Numbered from the stretch's first letter, positions 21,501-32,262 are shown. The stretch is DNA of 64,000 nucleotides from Amyelois transitella (GCF_032362555.1 NC_083531.1:1240001-1304000); one strand, 5' to 3'. Program-made: numbers and translations. The notes: generated from the letters alone by a model not told the origin.

Positions 21501-22176
21501 AACCTATCACTATTTGAATCTCAATTCTAGCATTAATCCAAATAGCTGAGCGTGGCCCATCAGTCTTTCAAGACTGTTGGCTCTGTCTACCCCACAAGGG
21601 ATATAGACGTGACCATATGTATGTATGCATGTATATGATCGCGAAACTTCACCGCCATTCTACAAAAAGTGATGAAATACTATTTTGATAGCTATTCCTC
21701 GCTGAAACAACACATAAACAAAAACTGCTTGTCTATTATAACTTTTGTTAAGTCATGTTTTGCTCCGTTAATATTAATATCCTTAATTATCTGATTAACA
21801 TACATGATTCTCCAAATCATGGTGCCGAGATACGAACAAACAAAAAACCACAAAATGGGTGCGGCAAATTCCATACTTCAAAACGGTGTCAATGACTTTC
21901 AGACTTTTTTTTTTATTTACTAGTAGCACGGGTAGCATTTTCAATATATTTTTTTTTACAAAACTCTGTTTCCAACAGGAACAAAACCCGTCCACAACTT
22001 TTCGAGATTTACGCATATTTATTTACTAAAACTTAATCGCACAAACAAAAATTACACAAGGCGGACTTAATTTACATCCAAAAAGTGTTCAAACAATTCT
22101 TACCAAAAAATTGAGCTTCTGTCCTAATTGCTACTGCTAATACCAAAATTGATGTAATAAATCCTTTTTGGCCCAT
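11819..22176 (-). CDS. trypsin-like serine protease, snake/CLIPC type, with Asn-rich arms
   Basis: Complete 727-residue model. Exons: 22104-22176, 19746-20289, 18795-18943, 17674-17861, 16513-16616, 15662-15814, 14808-14899, 13605-13765 and 11819-12538, all phases matching. Residues 1-21 are a signal peptide. Residues 25-206 are a Cys-free Asn/Arg/Thr-rich region where related proteases carry a clip domain. A linker with two Cys leads to the activation site SSVPL/VVGG (cut after Leu294). The S1 domain has His341 (AAHC), Asp393 (YYDIAL), Ser491 (GDSGGP) and Asp485 at the specificity site, so it should be active and cut after Arg or Lys. Activation after Leu, EFPHMALLGW, and the extra Cys in GCLWRIIGVTS match the snake/CLIPC group of extracellular cascade proteases. 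An Asn-rich tail of about 190 residues follows. Function within a cascade is inferred. Confidence 0.85.
12688..12746 (-). mobile_element. SINE family A tail fragment
   Basis: ATTATAATCACGTCTATGTC onward; joined to a family F fragment at 12747. Confidence 0.65.
12747..12910 (+). mobile_element. SINE family F, 3' part
   Basis: CTGGATGTGTAACCATCGAT to the GGAGGAAGAAGA tail. Confidence 0.65.
12911..13170 (-). mobile_element. SINE family A
   Basis: Full reverse copy following the family F tail. Confidence 0.85.
13198..13290 (+). mobile_element. family E repeat, interrupted
   Basis: GAATAGAATAGATTTATTTTC to TAATTATAACTGCTACCG. A family A copy (13293-13548) splits it; it resumes as CTACTACCGCTTCCAAAGCG at 13550. 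Confidence 0.7.
13293..13548 (+). mobile_element. SINE family A inserted in family E
   Basis: Full forward copy. The flanking family E blocks (AACTGCTACCG left, AACTACTACCG right) look like the target duplication. Confidence 0.85.
13605..13765 (-). CDS. protease exon 8, specificity-site Asp
   Basis: Acceptor CATCAACAG, donor GTTGGT, 161 nt. Contains GGDQSLELRSV, DCRRILGV, SQLCAGEKKGGKDTCQ. GC-rich against AT-rich flanks. The minisatellite starts 15 nt upstream of the acceptor. Confidence 0.85.
13779..14088. repeat. 16-bp minisatellite, about 19 units
   Basis: Unit GTCAAGTGTCTATAAA, nearly perfect, with a few C-to-T variants and one inserted A near 13990. It sits in protease intron 7 just upstream (transcript sense) of the exon 8 acceptor. 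Confidence 0.95.
14088..14262 (+). mobile_element. LINE family C 3' end
   Basis: Encodes the C-terminus of a retroelement ORF (...GQVKSARNRRACM...[10 protein letters not shown]...) then a stop and (TATG)n. It abuts the minisatellite. Confidence 0.75.
14341..14518 (+). mobile_element. RTE-like family B, 3' part
   Basis: TTGAATAGACCATTTATCGA to GACGAAGTCGCGGGCACAGC. A family A tail fragment (14298-14339) adjoins it. Confidence 0.75.
14548..14803 (+). mobile_element. SINE family A
   Basis: Full forward copy; its TATGTATG tail ends directly at the protease exon 7 donor region. Confidence 0.9.
14808..14899 (-). CDS. protease exon 7
   Basis: Acceptor CATTTCAG, donor GTTAGT, 92 nt. Contains FSAVVKPACL, with the Cys that normally pairs with the linker Cys, and ATGWGRTEF. 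A second CAG eight bases later would break the frame. Confidence 0.85.
15047..15215 (+). mobile_element. SINE family A, degenerate
   Basis: CCATTCCATATCTTTCCCAC to GCTGAACGTCACC. Confidence 0.7.
15382..15650 (+). mobile_element. RTE-like family B
   Basis: Reference-like copy: CTATACTAATATTATAAAGC to GACGAAGTCGCGGGCGCAGC plus TAGTA. It ends just before the exon 6 donor of the protease. Confidence 0.8.
15662..15814 (-). CDS. protease exon 6, catalytic Asp
   Basis: Acceptor TTTTAACTTCCAG, donor GTGAGT, 153 nt, phase 2 to 2. Contains VVQLGSTYLDD, VIRHPKY and YYDIALVKM. Confidence 0.85.
16013..16110 (+). mobile_element. LINE family C 3' end
   Basis: GAAGCGAAGGAAGTATGCAG to AGGCGTGATTTTATG. Confidence 0.7.
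16120..16380 (+). mobile_element. SINE family A
   Basis: GTGTGGTTCCCGGCACCAAT to GACGTGATTATATGTAT. Confidence 0.8.
16385..16491 (+). mobile_element. LINE family C 3' end
   Basis: GTGGATGAAGCAAAGGAAAT to (TATG)n, directly after a family A copy, so the two related tails can be compared side by side. Confidence 0.75.
16513..16616 (-). CDS. protease exon 5, catalytic His
   Basis: Acceptor TTTTTATTTTCAG, donor GTAAGG, 104 nt. Encodes DGGYAWKCGGSLVSDRYVLS then AAHC; joins exon 4 in phase 0 to give GWTKLKDGGYAW. Confidence 0.85.
16808..16950 (-). mobile_element. SINE family A, tail missing
   Basis: GGCCATGTTCAGCTGTTTGG to AGTCGCCTTTTACG. Confidence 0.7.
16979..17673 (-). repeat. tandem array of five partial exon-4 copies fused to a SINE tail
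   Basis: Units start at 16979, 17121, 17258, 17399 and 17540 (133-142 bp apart), before the true exon at 17674. Each carries the last ~90 nt of exon 4 (SSVPLVVGG to GWTKLK) plus about 45 nt of the family A 3' end. All exon copies are open; three units are 141 bp and read through in frame. Each unit also has a possible acceptor GTAGACAG followed by in-frame ATGTCGTCC. Confidence 0.9.
17674..17861 (-). CDS. protease exon 4, activation site and start of S1 domain
   Basis: Acceptor CTTTTTACAG, 188 nt. Contains MCDKY, TECEVSSVPL/VVGG and EFPHMALLGWTKLK. The donor GTACAT is the first part of a family A SINE tail, whereas the last copy of the array has GTATAT, probably the older donor. Confidence 0.8.
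17930..18113 (-). mobile_element. SINE family A, 3' part
   Basis: Reverse copy with ACATACATACGTATAATCAC tail. Confidence 0.8.
18233..18505 (-). mobile_element. SINE family A
   Basis: Full reverse copy in protease intron 3. Confidence 0.85.
18795..18943 (-). CDS. protease exon 3, linker
   Basis: Acceptor TTTTGAATTCAG, donor GTAAGA, 149 nt. Encodes a Pro/Asp-rich linker ending KYLQIAEK, before the MCDKY motif that begins the CLIPC-type linker. Confidence 0.75.
19216..19440. mobile_element. second copy of the hAT-like MITE
   Basis: Begins TAGACGTAGCACAAAAAGCG and shares the GTGAAGCAT and CGCATG...GTGAGTGACAG blocks with the copy at 11298-11822. It lies in protease intron 2. The right end is eroded and I could not place its target duplication. 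Confidence 0.55.
19490..19696 (-). mobile_element. family E repeat
   Basis: GTGCATTCGTCCACAATTTA to GAAAATAAATCTATTCTATTC; the mirror of 47488-47645. Confidence 0.75.
19746..20289 (-). CDS. protease exon 2, Asn-rich N-terminal region
   Basis: Acceptor CTTTCTTTTTCAG. The donor GTATAC at 19745 was chosen because it gives the phase 2 exit exon 3 needs; the frame stays open to 19679, so readthrough would truncate the protein. Encodes about 180 residues of Thr/Arg then Asn/Ser low complexity with no Cys. Confidence 0.7.
20533..20690 (+). mobile_element. SINE family A, very degenerate
   Basis: Recognisable at CGTGGTTCTCTGTAC, TTTTCTATTGAAGTCGTAAAA and GATGGGTTAGCAACC. Confidence 0.55.
20693..20978 (-). 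mobile_element. SINE family A
   Basis: Full reverse copy with a small internal duplication around GCGACTAAGGGATA. Confidence 0.85.
21205..21635. mobile_element. cluster of SINE family A fragments
   Basis: A reversed tail fragment (21205-21255), a forward fragment (21256-21440) and a second forward 3' part (21450-21635). Confidence 0.7.
22104..22176 (-). CDS. protease exon 1, signal peptide
   Basis: ATG to donor GTAAGA, 24 codons plus one base. Encodes MGQKGFITSILVLAVAIRTE, a Lys-containing n-region and hydrophobic core, with cleavage likely after EA. Confidence 0.8.
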
Positions 22177-22194
22177 CTTCGCTTCATATTTAAT
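22177..22194 (-). other. 5' UTR part of protease exon 1, behind an upstream intron
   Basis: TTTGTTACAG preceded by a long pyrimidine tract gives an acceptor ending at 22195, so the leader is spliced and the promoter lies further right (not located). An ATG at -11 is out of frame and would start a very short upstream ORF. Confidence 0.6.
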
Positions 22195-22997
22195 CTGTAA
22201 CAAAAAAAAAAATAAATAAAAAAACTTACATACTACAAACTTTTTTTAAAATGGTTACCTGTGAACAAAATTTAAAAAATATGGGGAAGTAAGTAAGCAA
22301 AGACTTTTTGGCGGGAACCCAAACGTCGTTTTGTTTATGCCATATCTTTTTTTAAATGTGTTTTTGATAGAGTAATAATGTTTTATATGTGTGGATTATT
22401 GATTTTTAAGTGTTCGTGGACGAGGAATGTTGGAGAGTGTTACAATAATGGACTTAGTGACTTTTGTGTCCCAAAAATAGGGAAGTCGAAGTTAATGTAC
22501 CCACAGGTATTGTTCGACCACTACTGTTGATTTATTCTACAGCGCGGGCTGACTGAAACTCTTCACTAGAAAAAATAAGCTCTCGAACAAGCTTCATTGC
22601 CACAAAGATGAAAAAAACCTGCAAAGTTTTTTTTTAATGAAACCTACTTATTATTTTTTATATATCTTTCGTATTTTCACGAAATCCTGATTTTTATCTC
22701 TTTTTGACTAGTCGTTGGGTTTTTTTTTAATTGTTTAGTCGATTATGTCGTATAGAAAGGAGAATAGGAAAAGTGATTTTTGATTGAGCATTGTTTTGGT
22801 CACACGAGATAAGGTAAATGAGTTATTTTTTTTTTAGTAACAAACAGATTACGACCACATGTCTTCGGTATTAAGTTTTATATTACTTTGATGTGTTTCC
22901 ATACTTGATTAATCTAAAAATATATGACGTTGTACATATGTACGCCTTCTATAAAACTGGTTGGGTTGCATTGTAACGAATATTAAAATAATTATGT

Positions 22998-23255
22998 ACA
23001 TACATACATTCATATGGTCACGTCTGTATCCCTTGCGGGGTAGACAGAGCCAACAGTCTTGAAAAGACTGAATGGCCACGTTTAGCTGTTTGGCTAAATG
23101 ATAGAATTAAGATTCAAATACTGACAGGTTGCTAGCACATCGCCTAAAAAAGAATCCCAAGTTTGTAAGCCTATCCCTTAGTCGCCTTTTACGGCATGGA
23201 AAGAGATGTAGATGTTCCTATTCTTTTTTGTATTGGTGCCGGGAACCACACGGCA
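22998..23255 (-). mobile_element. SINE family A
   Basis: Full reverse copy, low divergence. Confidence 0.9.
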
Positions 23256-23387
23256 ATAATTATGTAATCTAGGACAATAACTGTGTATAAATTAGACATG
23301 AGTTTTATACGCCAGTGTAATCAAATGGGTGGGTTGATTTTACCTAGCTTTTAAAAACTAACTGTATTTACTAGTTTTATTGATATA

Positions 23388-23601
23388 CTAGCTGCGCCAG
23401 CGACTTCGTCTGCGTGGAATAGTTTTATTGGGCATCATTGAAGCCCTCAACGATGAATAATTTGCCCCGTATTTTCATATTTTCCATTATTTCTTCGCTC
23501 CTTATAGTTGCAGCGTGTTGTTATATAGCCTTCCTCGATAAATGGTCTATTAGCGAGTTCAAACAAACAAACTCTTCAGCTTTACAATATTAATATAGAT
23601 T
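23388..23601 (-). mobile_element. RTE-like family B
   Basis: TACTAGCTGCGCCAGCGACT to AGCTTTACAATATTAATATA. Confidence 0.8.
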
Positions 23602-23791
23602 CACAATTAATATTTAGTTCTGACATTCAGAAATTCAATACAGAAAATAGGTTTTTTTTTCTATGTAAAATATGGTATGTATTCTTCTAAAGAACTCAGA
23701 GTTCCTAAGAAATTTCTTATAGTTTTCAAGTACTTAATGCATACGAGTATATGCAAATAGGCATTTTCTGTAGGCAAGTATGGCTTTTTAC

Positions 23792-23945
23792 AACATACAT
23801 ACATACAGTCATATATCACTTGCAGGGTAGACAGGGCCAGCAATTTTGAAAAGACTGAAAGGCCACGTTTAGCTGTATGGGTTTTTGATGAAATTGAGAT
23901 TCAAATAGTGACAGGTTGCTAGCCCATCGCCTAAAAGAGGAATTT
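23792..23945 (-). mobile_element. SINE family A, 3' part
   Basis: ACATACATACAGTCATATAT to CTAAAAGAGGAAT. Confidence 0.75.
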
Positions 23946-24619
23946 CTTGCAAAGACCTTGTTTTCAGATTTTTTTTATCATAATCTAGGCGAGATTCAAC
24001 ATACATACATATGGTCACGTCTATATCCCATGCGGGGTAGACAGAGCCAACAGTCTTGAAAATACATCGATCAAGCGAGATTCAAACCCGTGGTAATTTA
24101 AAGTAAACAAGTTGATTCAATACAAAGAATAGAAAATTGATTGTATTTCTGCGTATTTGATTATAATTAATTGATAAGAAATCAATATAATGACGTTCCT
24201 ATATAATAATAAAAATATAATAAGGCTTCTTACAAATGTATTTTTAGTTTAACCACAATTCATTATATACGGGCCGTGCGTCATACAATTTTTTATGCGG
24301 AAAGAAAACCAGTGACGGCCCTATCATAGCGAATTAAACGGGCGCTCTAGACGCCAAGGGCGCCAAAATGATTGAGAAAATTTCAAGCATTTTACTATTG
24401 TTACCAACGTGTTATAATTTTAACATATGTATTCACTTTAAAAGTTGTAGATGTATTTACAATTCCATGATGTATTAAAATGTTGTCCATTATTTTTCAC
24501 CAAACTCATTGTCGTCATCTATACTCAAGCAGTTCAAGATGGGCATAGGTCGCCTCCGAAAATATAGATACATAGATCTAATACTCTTTATTGCATAAAA
24601 AATTATAACAATAAATTTA

Positions 24620-24802
24620 TACATACATACATATGGTCATGTCTATATCCCTTGCGGGGTAGACAGAGCCAACAATCTTGAAAAGACTGAATGGCCACGT
24701 TCAGCTATTTGGCTTAACGATAGAATTGAGATTCAACTAGTGACAGATTGCTAGCCCATCGAATAAAAAAGAATCCCAAGTTTGTAAGCCTATCCCTTAG
24801 CC
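24620..24802 (-). mobile_element. SINE family A, 3' two-thirds
   Basis: ACATACATACATATGGTCAT to CTATCCCTTAG. Confidence 0.85.
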
Positions 24803-25124
24803 TTAATATTTTTTTTTTAATAATGTCTTAAATTTCCTTTCTTAATAAATTTATCCTAATCTTATATTAAGGTAAAATGTACAAAAGGCATTATACAATC
24901 TCTTCCAAAGGAACCACAAGAACATCGCATGCAAGTGGGCGCCAAATGGATCTCAATCTATCTCAACATCTGCCACGGCCGGCACTGGAATTATCTATTG
25001 GGAAAGTACGCAACTACATATTTTGTTAAAAAATCTTTCACTTTCCTGCAATAAAGAGTAAATTTGAAATCGATTCTTATAAACATTTGAATGAAATATG
25101 TAACTAGGTATACATATTTCATTT

Positions 25125-25340
25125 AAATATAGAATCACGTCTTTAACCCTTTCAGGGAAGACAGAGTCAAGTCTTAAAGACTAAAAGGCCACGTTCAGCT
25201 GTATGGCATTGAGATCCAAATAGTGACAGCTTGCAAGCAAAAAGAATCCCAAGCCTATCCCTTAGCCGCGTCTTACGACAAACACCGGAAAGATAATATG
25301 GAGTGGTCCTTTTCTAAATCTCCGGGAACCACACGGCGTT
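25125..25340 (-). mobile_element. SINE family A, old
   Basis: Diverged over its whole length: AATCACGTCTTTAACCCTTT to GGGAACCACACGGC. Confidence 0.7.
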
Positions 25341-25624
25341 TAAACTATCGTTATTATACAAATTTTGTCGTATGACTGACTACTTGAGGAAGGCTTTAAA
25401 CAAAAACAGATTTTATAAATTCAATAACATTACTTACGTAATAAAGTATCTACGCATAAATTTATATGAGTATTAGAAATACCACTGTGAATCATTACAA
25501 AATCCTAACAAATGACTTAAGAATTATTCCCGATTCAATTCAAATTCCCGCCTATTTGAAAGGCGAGTTAGACTTCAATGCTAGTCTGATAGTAAAGAAA
25601 AATCAGTCTGTAACAGTTACTTTT

Positions 25625-26070
25625 CCTAAGGCGACTAAGGGATAGACTTATAAACTTGGTATTCTTCTTTTAGCCGATGGGCTAGCAACCTGTCACTTTT
25701 TGTCACTAGCGTGAATTTTCAAGACAGTTGGCCCTGTCTACCCCGCAAGGGATGGTCCTATTATTTTTTCTATTCACTGTACATTGAAAACCTCGTTTAA
25801 TGATGAGAATATTTTCCCGGGTTAATTCCGTTCGTGCCTTGTGGTTCCCGGCATATATAAAAGAATACCACACCAACTCTTTCCCATGGATGTCGTAAAA
25901 GGCGACAAGGCTTATAAATCTGCAATTCTTTGTTTAGGCAATGGGTTAGCAACCTATTTGAATCTCAATTCTTTCAAGCCAAACAGCTGAACGTGACCTA
26001 TTATTCTTTTCAAGACTTTTTGGCTCTGTCTACCCCGCAAGGGATATAGACGTGATTATATGTAGTTTGT
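25625..26070 (+). mobile_element. two forward SINE family A copies, both damaged
   Basis: First at 25625-25765, second at 25838-26070 with TTGTGGTTCCCGGCA and GACGTGATTATATGTA. Confidence 0.7.
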
Positions 26071-26680
26071 ATGATTATGTTGTATACAATACCGGGAGAA
26101 AATAGCATTTTTGTGACTGGTCCAATAAATATTTTTTATTCAACATATGTAACTACGTGTAATATCATTTATATTCTGTGATACTATGACGTTGATAAAC
26201 AATGGCGGACGTCGCCCACGATTTAACGATATAATTACAGATAATTATATAAGTATGTTTATTTCGCATTTTTAAAGTACCTCCTAGGTACCTATGTACT
26301 ATAAATAAATGGATGTTTTGAATACAATGTGTAGTTAAGGTTTTTCACACATTTTTTTCTTTCATATTTTGTCAAAAATATTTTTAATTGAGTAGGTACC
26401 TATTATTTTTTAATTCAATAAACTGGTTAATAAGATTTTGTAACGTGAAAATGTTATTCTATTAAGGCAGTTTATTTATTTTTTTCTTATTATGTGTATT
26501 TTTACAGCGTTGAATCATAAATTTGTAAATATTTCTAAAATACTTATATATGAAAAAAAAAATTTATTTTTTTAAACAAATACATTTGTTTTTTCATTGC
26601 AAGAAGGCTCTTAGGAAAAGTAGCTGTTATAAACTGATAGTTCTTTACTAGCTGACTAGCACTGAAGTATTTTTTTTTCA

Positions 26681-26942
26681 TCTATACTAATATTATAAAG
26701 TTGAAGAGTTTGTTTGTTTGAACGCGCTAATCTCAGGAACTACTGGTTCGAATTGAAACATTCTTTTTGTGTCGAATAGACCATTTATCGAGGAAGGCTA
26801 TAGGCTACAAACATCACGCTGCAACTATAAGGAGCAAAGAAATAATGGATAATGTGAAAAAAAAACGGGGGAAATTATTCATCCTTGAGATGATGCTCAT
26901 ATTAACTAATCCACGCGGACGAAGTCGCGGGCACATCTAGTA
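26681..26942 (+). mobile_element. RTE-like family B
   Basis: Complete copy, CTATACTAATATTATAAAGT to GACGAAGTCGCGGGCAC. Confidence 0.8.
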
Positions 26943-27296
26943 CAGTTATAACCCTAATAAAGAAAAAAGTCCCGAGAAAAGGCGAAATTGAAAGGAGGTA
27001 ACTAAGTATATGTTGGGTTTTCAGAACGCCCTTAACTGTGACGTTTAGGACAAAGGGCAGTCCTAAAACCCAAGTTTAAAATATACGCATTCAATATTGT
27101 GACTCATAATAGTTTACCTGGTTTATATTTGATGAATCATTTTAATAGAAACTAATTAGTTATTAACTATGTACTTGATTAAGAAACAATATATTTTTGA
27201 AGGTGCCGAGATTCAAATAGTGTCAGATTGCTGGTCCATCGATTAGAAAAGAATCCCAAGTTTGTGAGTTTGTTTGGATTGTTTAAATGTAGTAAG

Positions 27297-27625
27297 ATTC
27301 TCGATTCTGAAGCAAAAGGTCAAGGGTTCTAATCCCGGTCATGACGGGACGGTAGCCCGAGGCACGTCTGTAACCATGGATTGGGTGAGTCAGTCAGTCA
27401 GAGTCAGATTTATAAACGAATCTGACCTCCGCAATATTCGCAGAGGGAACTAACTCATATTGGATCATGGTAACACAGCTGAACGTGGCCTATCAGTCTT
27501 TACAAGACTGTTGGCTCTGTCTACCCCGCAAGGGATATAGACGTGATTGTGTGTGTGTATGTGTGTGTGTAACACACCCAGCTGCCTGAATGTGCAGGTT
27601 TCCTCACGATGTTTTCCTTCGAAGA
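27297..27625 (+). mobile_element. SINE family F split by a family A 3' end
   Basis: F sequence before and after 27478-27575, where AGCTGAACGTGGCC to (GTGT)n of family A is inserted. Confidence 0.65.
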
Positions 27626-28389
27626 GCAACTAAATATATTTATTGTAAATAGAATAATGGCTGCCTATTTTTTTTTTTTTTTGTATTTTGGTAGAATATT
27701 TGGACGGCCTATGGCTTGAGTAAATGTTTTAAAGAAAATTAGTTCAAGAGATATCATCAGATTGATATATGTATGTAGGTATGTCGCTGAAACAAAAGAT
27801 GTCTAAACAAATATTTTTATTTAACATACATACATATTTACCTATATATAATCACGTCTATATCCCTTGCGGGGTTTATTTAAGTCTGTATTTATAAATA
27901 TTTACAACACAAAAAAGTGTATACAATCTTTGCCGAAGGATCGGAGATAGTCTCTGTCTACCTCTTCGGAAACGAGGCGTTATTAAATGTGTGTAATTTA
28001 ATTCATAAAATTAATTATTTAAATAATAAGAAGGTAAGATTAGACTATTTTTTTCAAAAGTTATTCGTCAATCAAACCCCATTAACATAATTACAAGATT
28101 AATATTTACATCGTTATTATTACTTACTTAACTAAAAAAACTTGATATTATAAATTATGTTATGTTAATTAAAAAATTAAGTCAGCATCCTCTATAGTAT
28201 AAAAATAGATTTTGCTTGCAATTTTCGTATGATTGTGTCTGTTTTTTTTAATCTTAATGAAGAGTCTTAATGCTTCGTTTATCAGCTTTAAAATAGTTTT
28301 AATGTAATGCGTAGATAAACAATTATACGGAAAAGTAGAGAAAAATAAAAAAAATACACATAACTAAATATTATCTCCTGTATACAGTT

Positions 28390-28655
28390 GGGTGTGTGGT
28401 TCCCGGCACCAATAAAAAAAAGAATAGGACCACTCCATCTCGTTCCCATGGATGTCGTAAAAGGCGACTAAGGGATAGACTTATAAACTTGGGATTACTC
28501 TTTTAGGCGATGGGTTAGCAACCCGTCACTATTTGAATTTCAATTCTATCATTAAGCCAAACAGCTGAACGTGGCCTATCAGTCTTTTGAAGACTGTTGG
28601 CTCTGTCTACCCCGTAAGGGATAAAGACGTGATCATATGTATGTATGTATGTATA
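28390..28655 (+). mobile_element. SINE family A
   Basis: Full forward copy with (ATGT)n tail. Confidence 0.9.
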
Positions 28656-29497
28656 CAGTTTATAAATTAGTACATAAAATTTTATTATTTTTTAATAGAA
28701 AGATTTCTTCTTTGTGCATTTCAAGTGAATAAACTTAGAAACTACTAGACCGATTTTGATATAAATATTTTATTTTCTATAGGTATAGCTAATATTGGTC
28801 CGCAGGTTGGTTAATTTTAGTAAGTACCTACTTAATTTGCACTTTCGATTCTGTTCTGGTTATAGTCAGAATCCACTTTTAAACTTAAAACAACATCTTA
28901 ATACAAGATAAATACATCTCGATTACGAGTACCTACCCACCTTACAGTGCAAAAAATCGATGATAGTCAATTAAGTATCAATTATTCCATTGTTCTTGCG
29001 ACGAAGAAAAAAAAACCTTAATGTCTTGCACAACACTAAAAAAATAACACTCTTAAGTTTTAACAGGACAACACTATTTCGATTACTCAAACAAAAATAA
29101 TTAACAATTTTGTTCCAAATTTAAACCACATGATTTAAAAAATCCACATAATTAAAAAAAAAACACTCAATACACAAGTTTTTAAAAAAAAGGAATGTAA
29201 GTCACTCACTTAAAAAAATATGTTAATTAAAAAAAAAGTTTATCAACGCTATGTAATGGTGTAATCCGAACTGGATTTTAATTTTATTTTAATGATACAA
29301 GTCTGACGACACGAGTTGTTCTATTACACGTCACAACGATACTATTATACATAAAGAGTAGAGGGGAAATAAGGTCTTATTGTAGGGCTGACTGCTATCA
29401 GAAAAAAACATGGAAAAATTTCTTAACGTTGTGGTGAAATGAAAAAAAAAGTTGAAGGAATAATATTGTTTTGCTAATTTTTTTTGCACTAAGTACA

Positions 29498-29768
29498 TCT
29501 ATACTAATATTATAAAGCTGAAGAGTTTGTTTGTATGCTTGAACGCGCTAATCTCAGGAACTACTGATTCGAATGAAAAAAATATTTTTGTGTTGAATAG
29601 ACCATTTATCGAGAAAGGCTTTAGGCTATATAAAATCACGCTGCAACTATTAGGAGCGAAGAAATAATGGAAATGTGAAAAAAATGGGGGAAATTATTCA
29701 TCCTTGAGGGCTTCAATGATGCCCAAAATAACTATTCCACGCGGACGGAGTCGCGGACACAGCTAGTA
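29498..29768 (+). mobile_element. RTE-like family B
   Basis: Complete copy ending in GACGGAGTCGCGGACACAGC and TAGTA. Confidence 0.8.
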
Positions 29769-30113
29769 CATAATAGAGAGAGAGCACGCAGCTCTGCCGG
29801 CGTAAAATGAAAAAATACGTTATATACCGTTTCCGCGGACATTTCGGAAAAATATCTTTTCTTAGAGGACGTCCTTTAATTACAATATATACCTTTCTGC
29901 CAAATATTTTTATCGGCCTAGTAGTTTTGGAGATATCGCGATGAGTACTTTAGCGAGTGTTTTTTGATTTTAAATATAATGAAGAAGACTTGCATTTTTG
30001 TAAATAAGTGTTAGTTTTATATTTTAGTATAATTTTATCTTTCAGTTTTCTTTAATTTGTTTTATTTAGATTCATTTTAGTTTTATTAAGGTGGTTTAAA
30101 TATTTTAAACAAG

Positions 30114-30296
30114 AAGAACATACATACAAACATACATAAAACCACACCTCTTTCCCGGAGGGGTAGGCAGATACTACCTCTTTCCACTTGCCACGATCTC
30201 TGCATACTTCCTTCGATTCATCCACATTCATTACTTTCTTCATGCAAGCTCGGCGGTTTCGGGTACTTTTGACCTGACCCTTTACCAGGACGTCCT
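30114..30296 (-). mobile_element. LINE family C 3' end
   Basis: Reverse copy. Its frame reads [20 protein letters not shown] and SAYPSGKEV before the tail. Confidence 0.75.
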
Positions 30297-31144
30297 TATT
30301 TTCAAGAAGATATTATTATTTTTTTGTGTGGTGGCAACCCTGAAGAACCATTAATGGACACCTTCGACATGCGACCGCAGCGGTTGTAGCAAGCCATACG
30401 CAGAAGCGGTGTGTTCATGAATATAAGTAGGTATATAATATATTTTTAAGTTACCATACTAGCCGTATGGTTTATGGTATTATTATTAGTAGAAATAATT
30501 TAATAAGTTTTCATTTCGTTTGATTCATTCACTCAACCAGTGAGATCCTTCAATTGTATAAACATTTTAAAATTAATATATAGCCATGAGAAGAAAAAGA
30601 AACATGATATATAAACCATATAAAACCAGGTGGAAAGAGTTTTCAATATTAATTACTCTTTAAATTTATTTATGAATAAAAATGTAGATTTTTGTAAAAA
30701 GAATTACCTAAGTATCAAGATATATTTATTTCAGGGTCTAAATTAATTGCCTTTTTTGTATTATTTACGAATCAATTTGAGGCGATAATTAATTTTTTGT
30801 TAGTATGATGTTTATAACGACAATAACTTTCGAACCATTGGTTTTTTATGATTTATATTCTGATGTGCCAATAGGATTTTTCAAGTTCCTAGGGTATCAA
30901 AATCCAGATGTTTAAGATTCACAATTTTACTAAGCAATAATAGCGGGTGACTCTTAAGCTTATAACTTGAACCACATCCAAAATCGACGAACCAGTCAAG
31001 ATTCCGTATTTACCTGTTTTTACGTAGATACAATTCAGATTACATACACACGGACAGACGAACAGGAAGGCTTTTTTTATATCAAAAGGTCAAACTTCCA
31101 TTGATTTTTCGTGATAAACATTTATTTATTTTCAATGTAATACA

Positions 31145-31335
31145 AATAGTCACGTCTATATCCATTGCGGGGTAGACAGAGCCAGGCGTTGTGATGGAAT
31201 TAAGATTCAAATAGTGACAGCCTAGTTTGTTAGCCCATCGCCTACAAGAGGAATCCCAATTTTATAAGCCTACCCCTTAGTCGCCTTTTACGATATCCAT
31301 GGGAAGGATGGAGTGTATTCTTTTTTTTATTGATA
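31145..31335 (-). mobile_element. SINE family A, internally deleted
   Basis: AATAGTCACGTCTATATCCA to GATACCACACG. Confidence 0.75.
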
Positions 31336-31790
31336 CCACACGTTATATTTTCAATTTTAAGTGCCTTTTTGTTTTAAATTAATAAATAAATAATTATGAC
31401 AGATCATAATTGTGTGTATACTGATTTTCATATCAAACGTAGCGTGGTATACTTTAATGGTTGGTACTTGGACTAAAGTAACCTTACACGGTAAAAAGAA
31501 GTGGTACATATATTAATAGTCTCCGCCTACCCCTCCGGGTAAAGGCGTGATTTTATGTATGTAGGTAAGCCCTTAATAAAACAAATAAGAAAGTATAAAG
31601 CATTTATTATATGTTGATACAAAACGACATTGTGACCTTTATACAATGAATATACATGGTGTTACATCTTAAACTATACAGCATGATCGGTTTTGTTCTT
31701 TACATTTTTATATACTAAATTGGCCCTTTTTCCTGCAAAATACTAGTGACGCCGGAAAAAAGAAGACAATGTACAACAGGCTATTTCAAA

Positions 31791-32256
31791 ATGCCTCAAT
31801 CAATGATATTCATCTTTATTTCATTTATTTATTTACAATTAATGCACATTAAATGTTCAACAAGTGGACTTAATGTCATAGTCATTAAGGCATTCTCTGC
31901 CAGTCGAATCTTTGGACCAAACGGAGATGTATGTAGTAATAAAAATATTTTATTATGATACAAACAATAATAATTTTGGTTATAAAGGAACTAAGTTTTA
32001 ATTTCAAAAACAGAAGTTTGCATTTAACATTCGATGAGTCTTAGTTTATTTCGTTCCTATTACAAAGCGAACTTTAAAAAATATAATTATCTTTTTACAG
32101 CCAGGATCAGAAATCCAAGAAGATATCTTAAGGTCCTGCCAATATTTTAGACCTGAAATCATCACAAAGTCAATAATAGCCAAATACGTAATACATATTA
32201 GTAGGAAGATGTTTTACGAATACTTCGACTTTGTAACACTACCTATTTATTACTAA
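31791..32256 (+). CDS. small secreted protein, two exons, 97 residues
   Basis: I do not recognise the family. Exon 1 is 31791-31928 (donor GTATGT, phase 0); exon 2 is 32101-32256 (acceptor CTTTTTACAG) ending TAA. Residues 1-22 look like a signal peptide (MPQSMIFIFISFIYLQLMHI then KC). The mature part has a single Cys (DILRSCQYF) and ends FDFVTLPIYY. The frame is open upstream to another ATG at 31746, but the start at 31791 gives the cleaner signal peptide. AATAAA lies at 32263-32268, seven bases after the stop. Both exons are free of the local repeats, and splice sites, frame, stop and poly(A) signal agree. It could be a secreted peptide or an orphan gene; homology is unknown. Confidence 0.55.
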
Positions 32257-32262
32257 ATGTTC

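Larger units (their letters stand above)
22195..31790. other. long intergenic region, decayed repeats only
   Basis: No spliced or unspliced gene could be supported. It holds family A copies (22998-23255, 23792-23945, 24620-24802, 25125-25340, 25838-26070, 28390-28655, 31145-31335), family B copies (23388-23601, 26681-26942, 29498-29768), LINE C ends (27925-27990, 30114-30296, 31525-31566) and a family F copy split by a family A fragment (27297-27625). The rest is AT-rich unassigned DNA. It should contain the protease promoter and leader exon, not recognised. Confidence 0.6.
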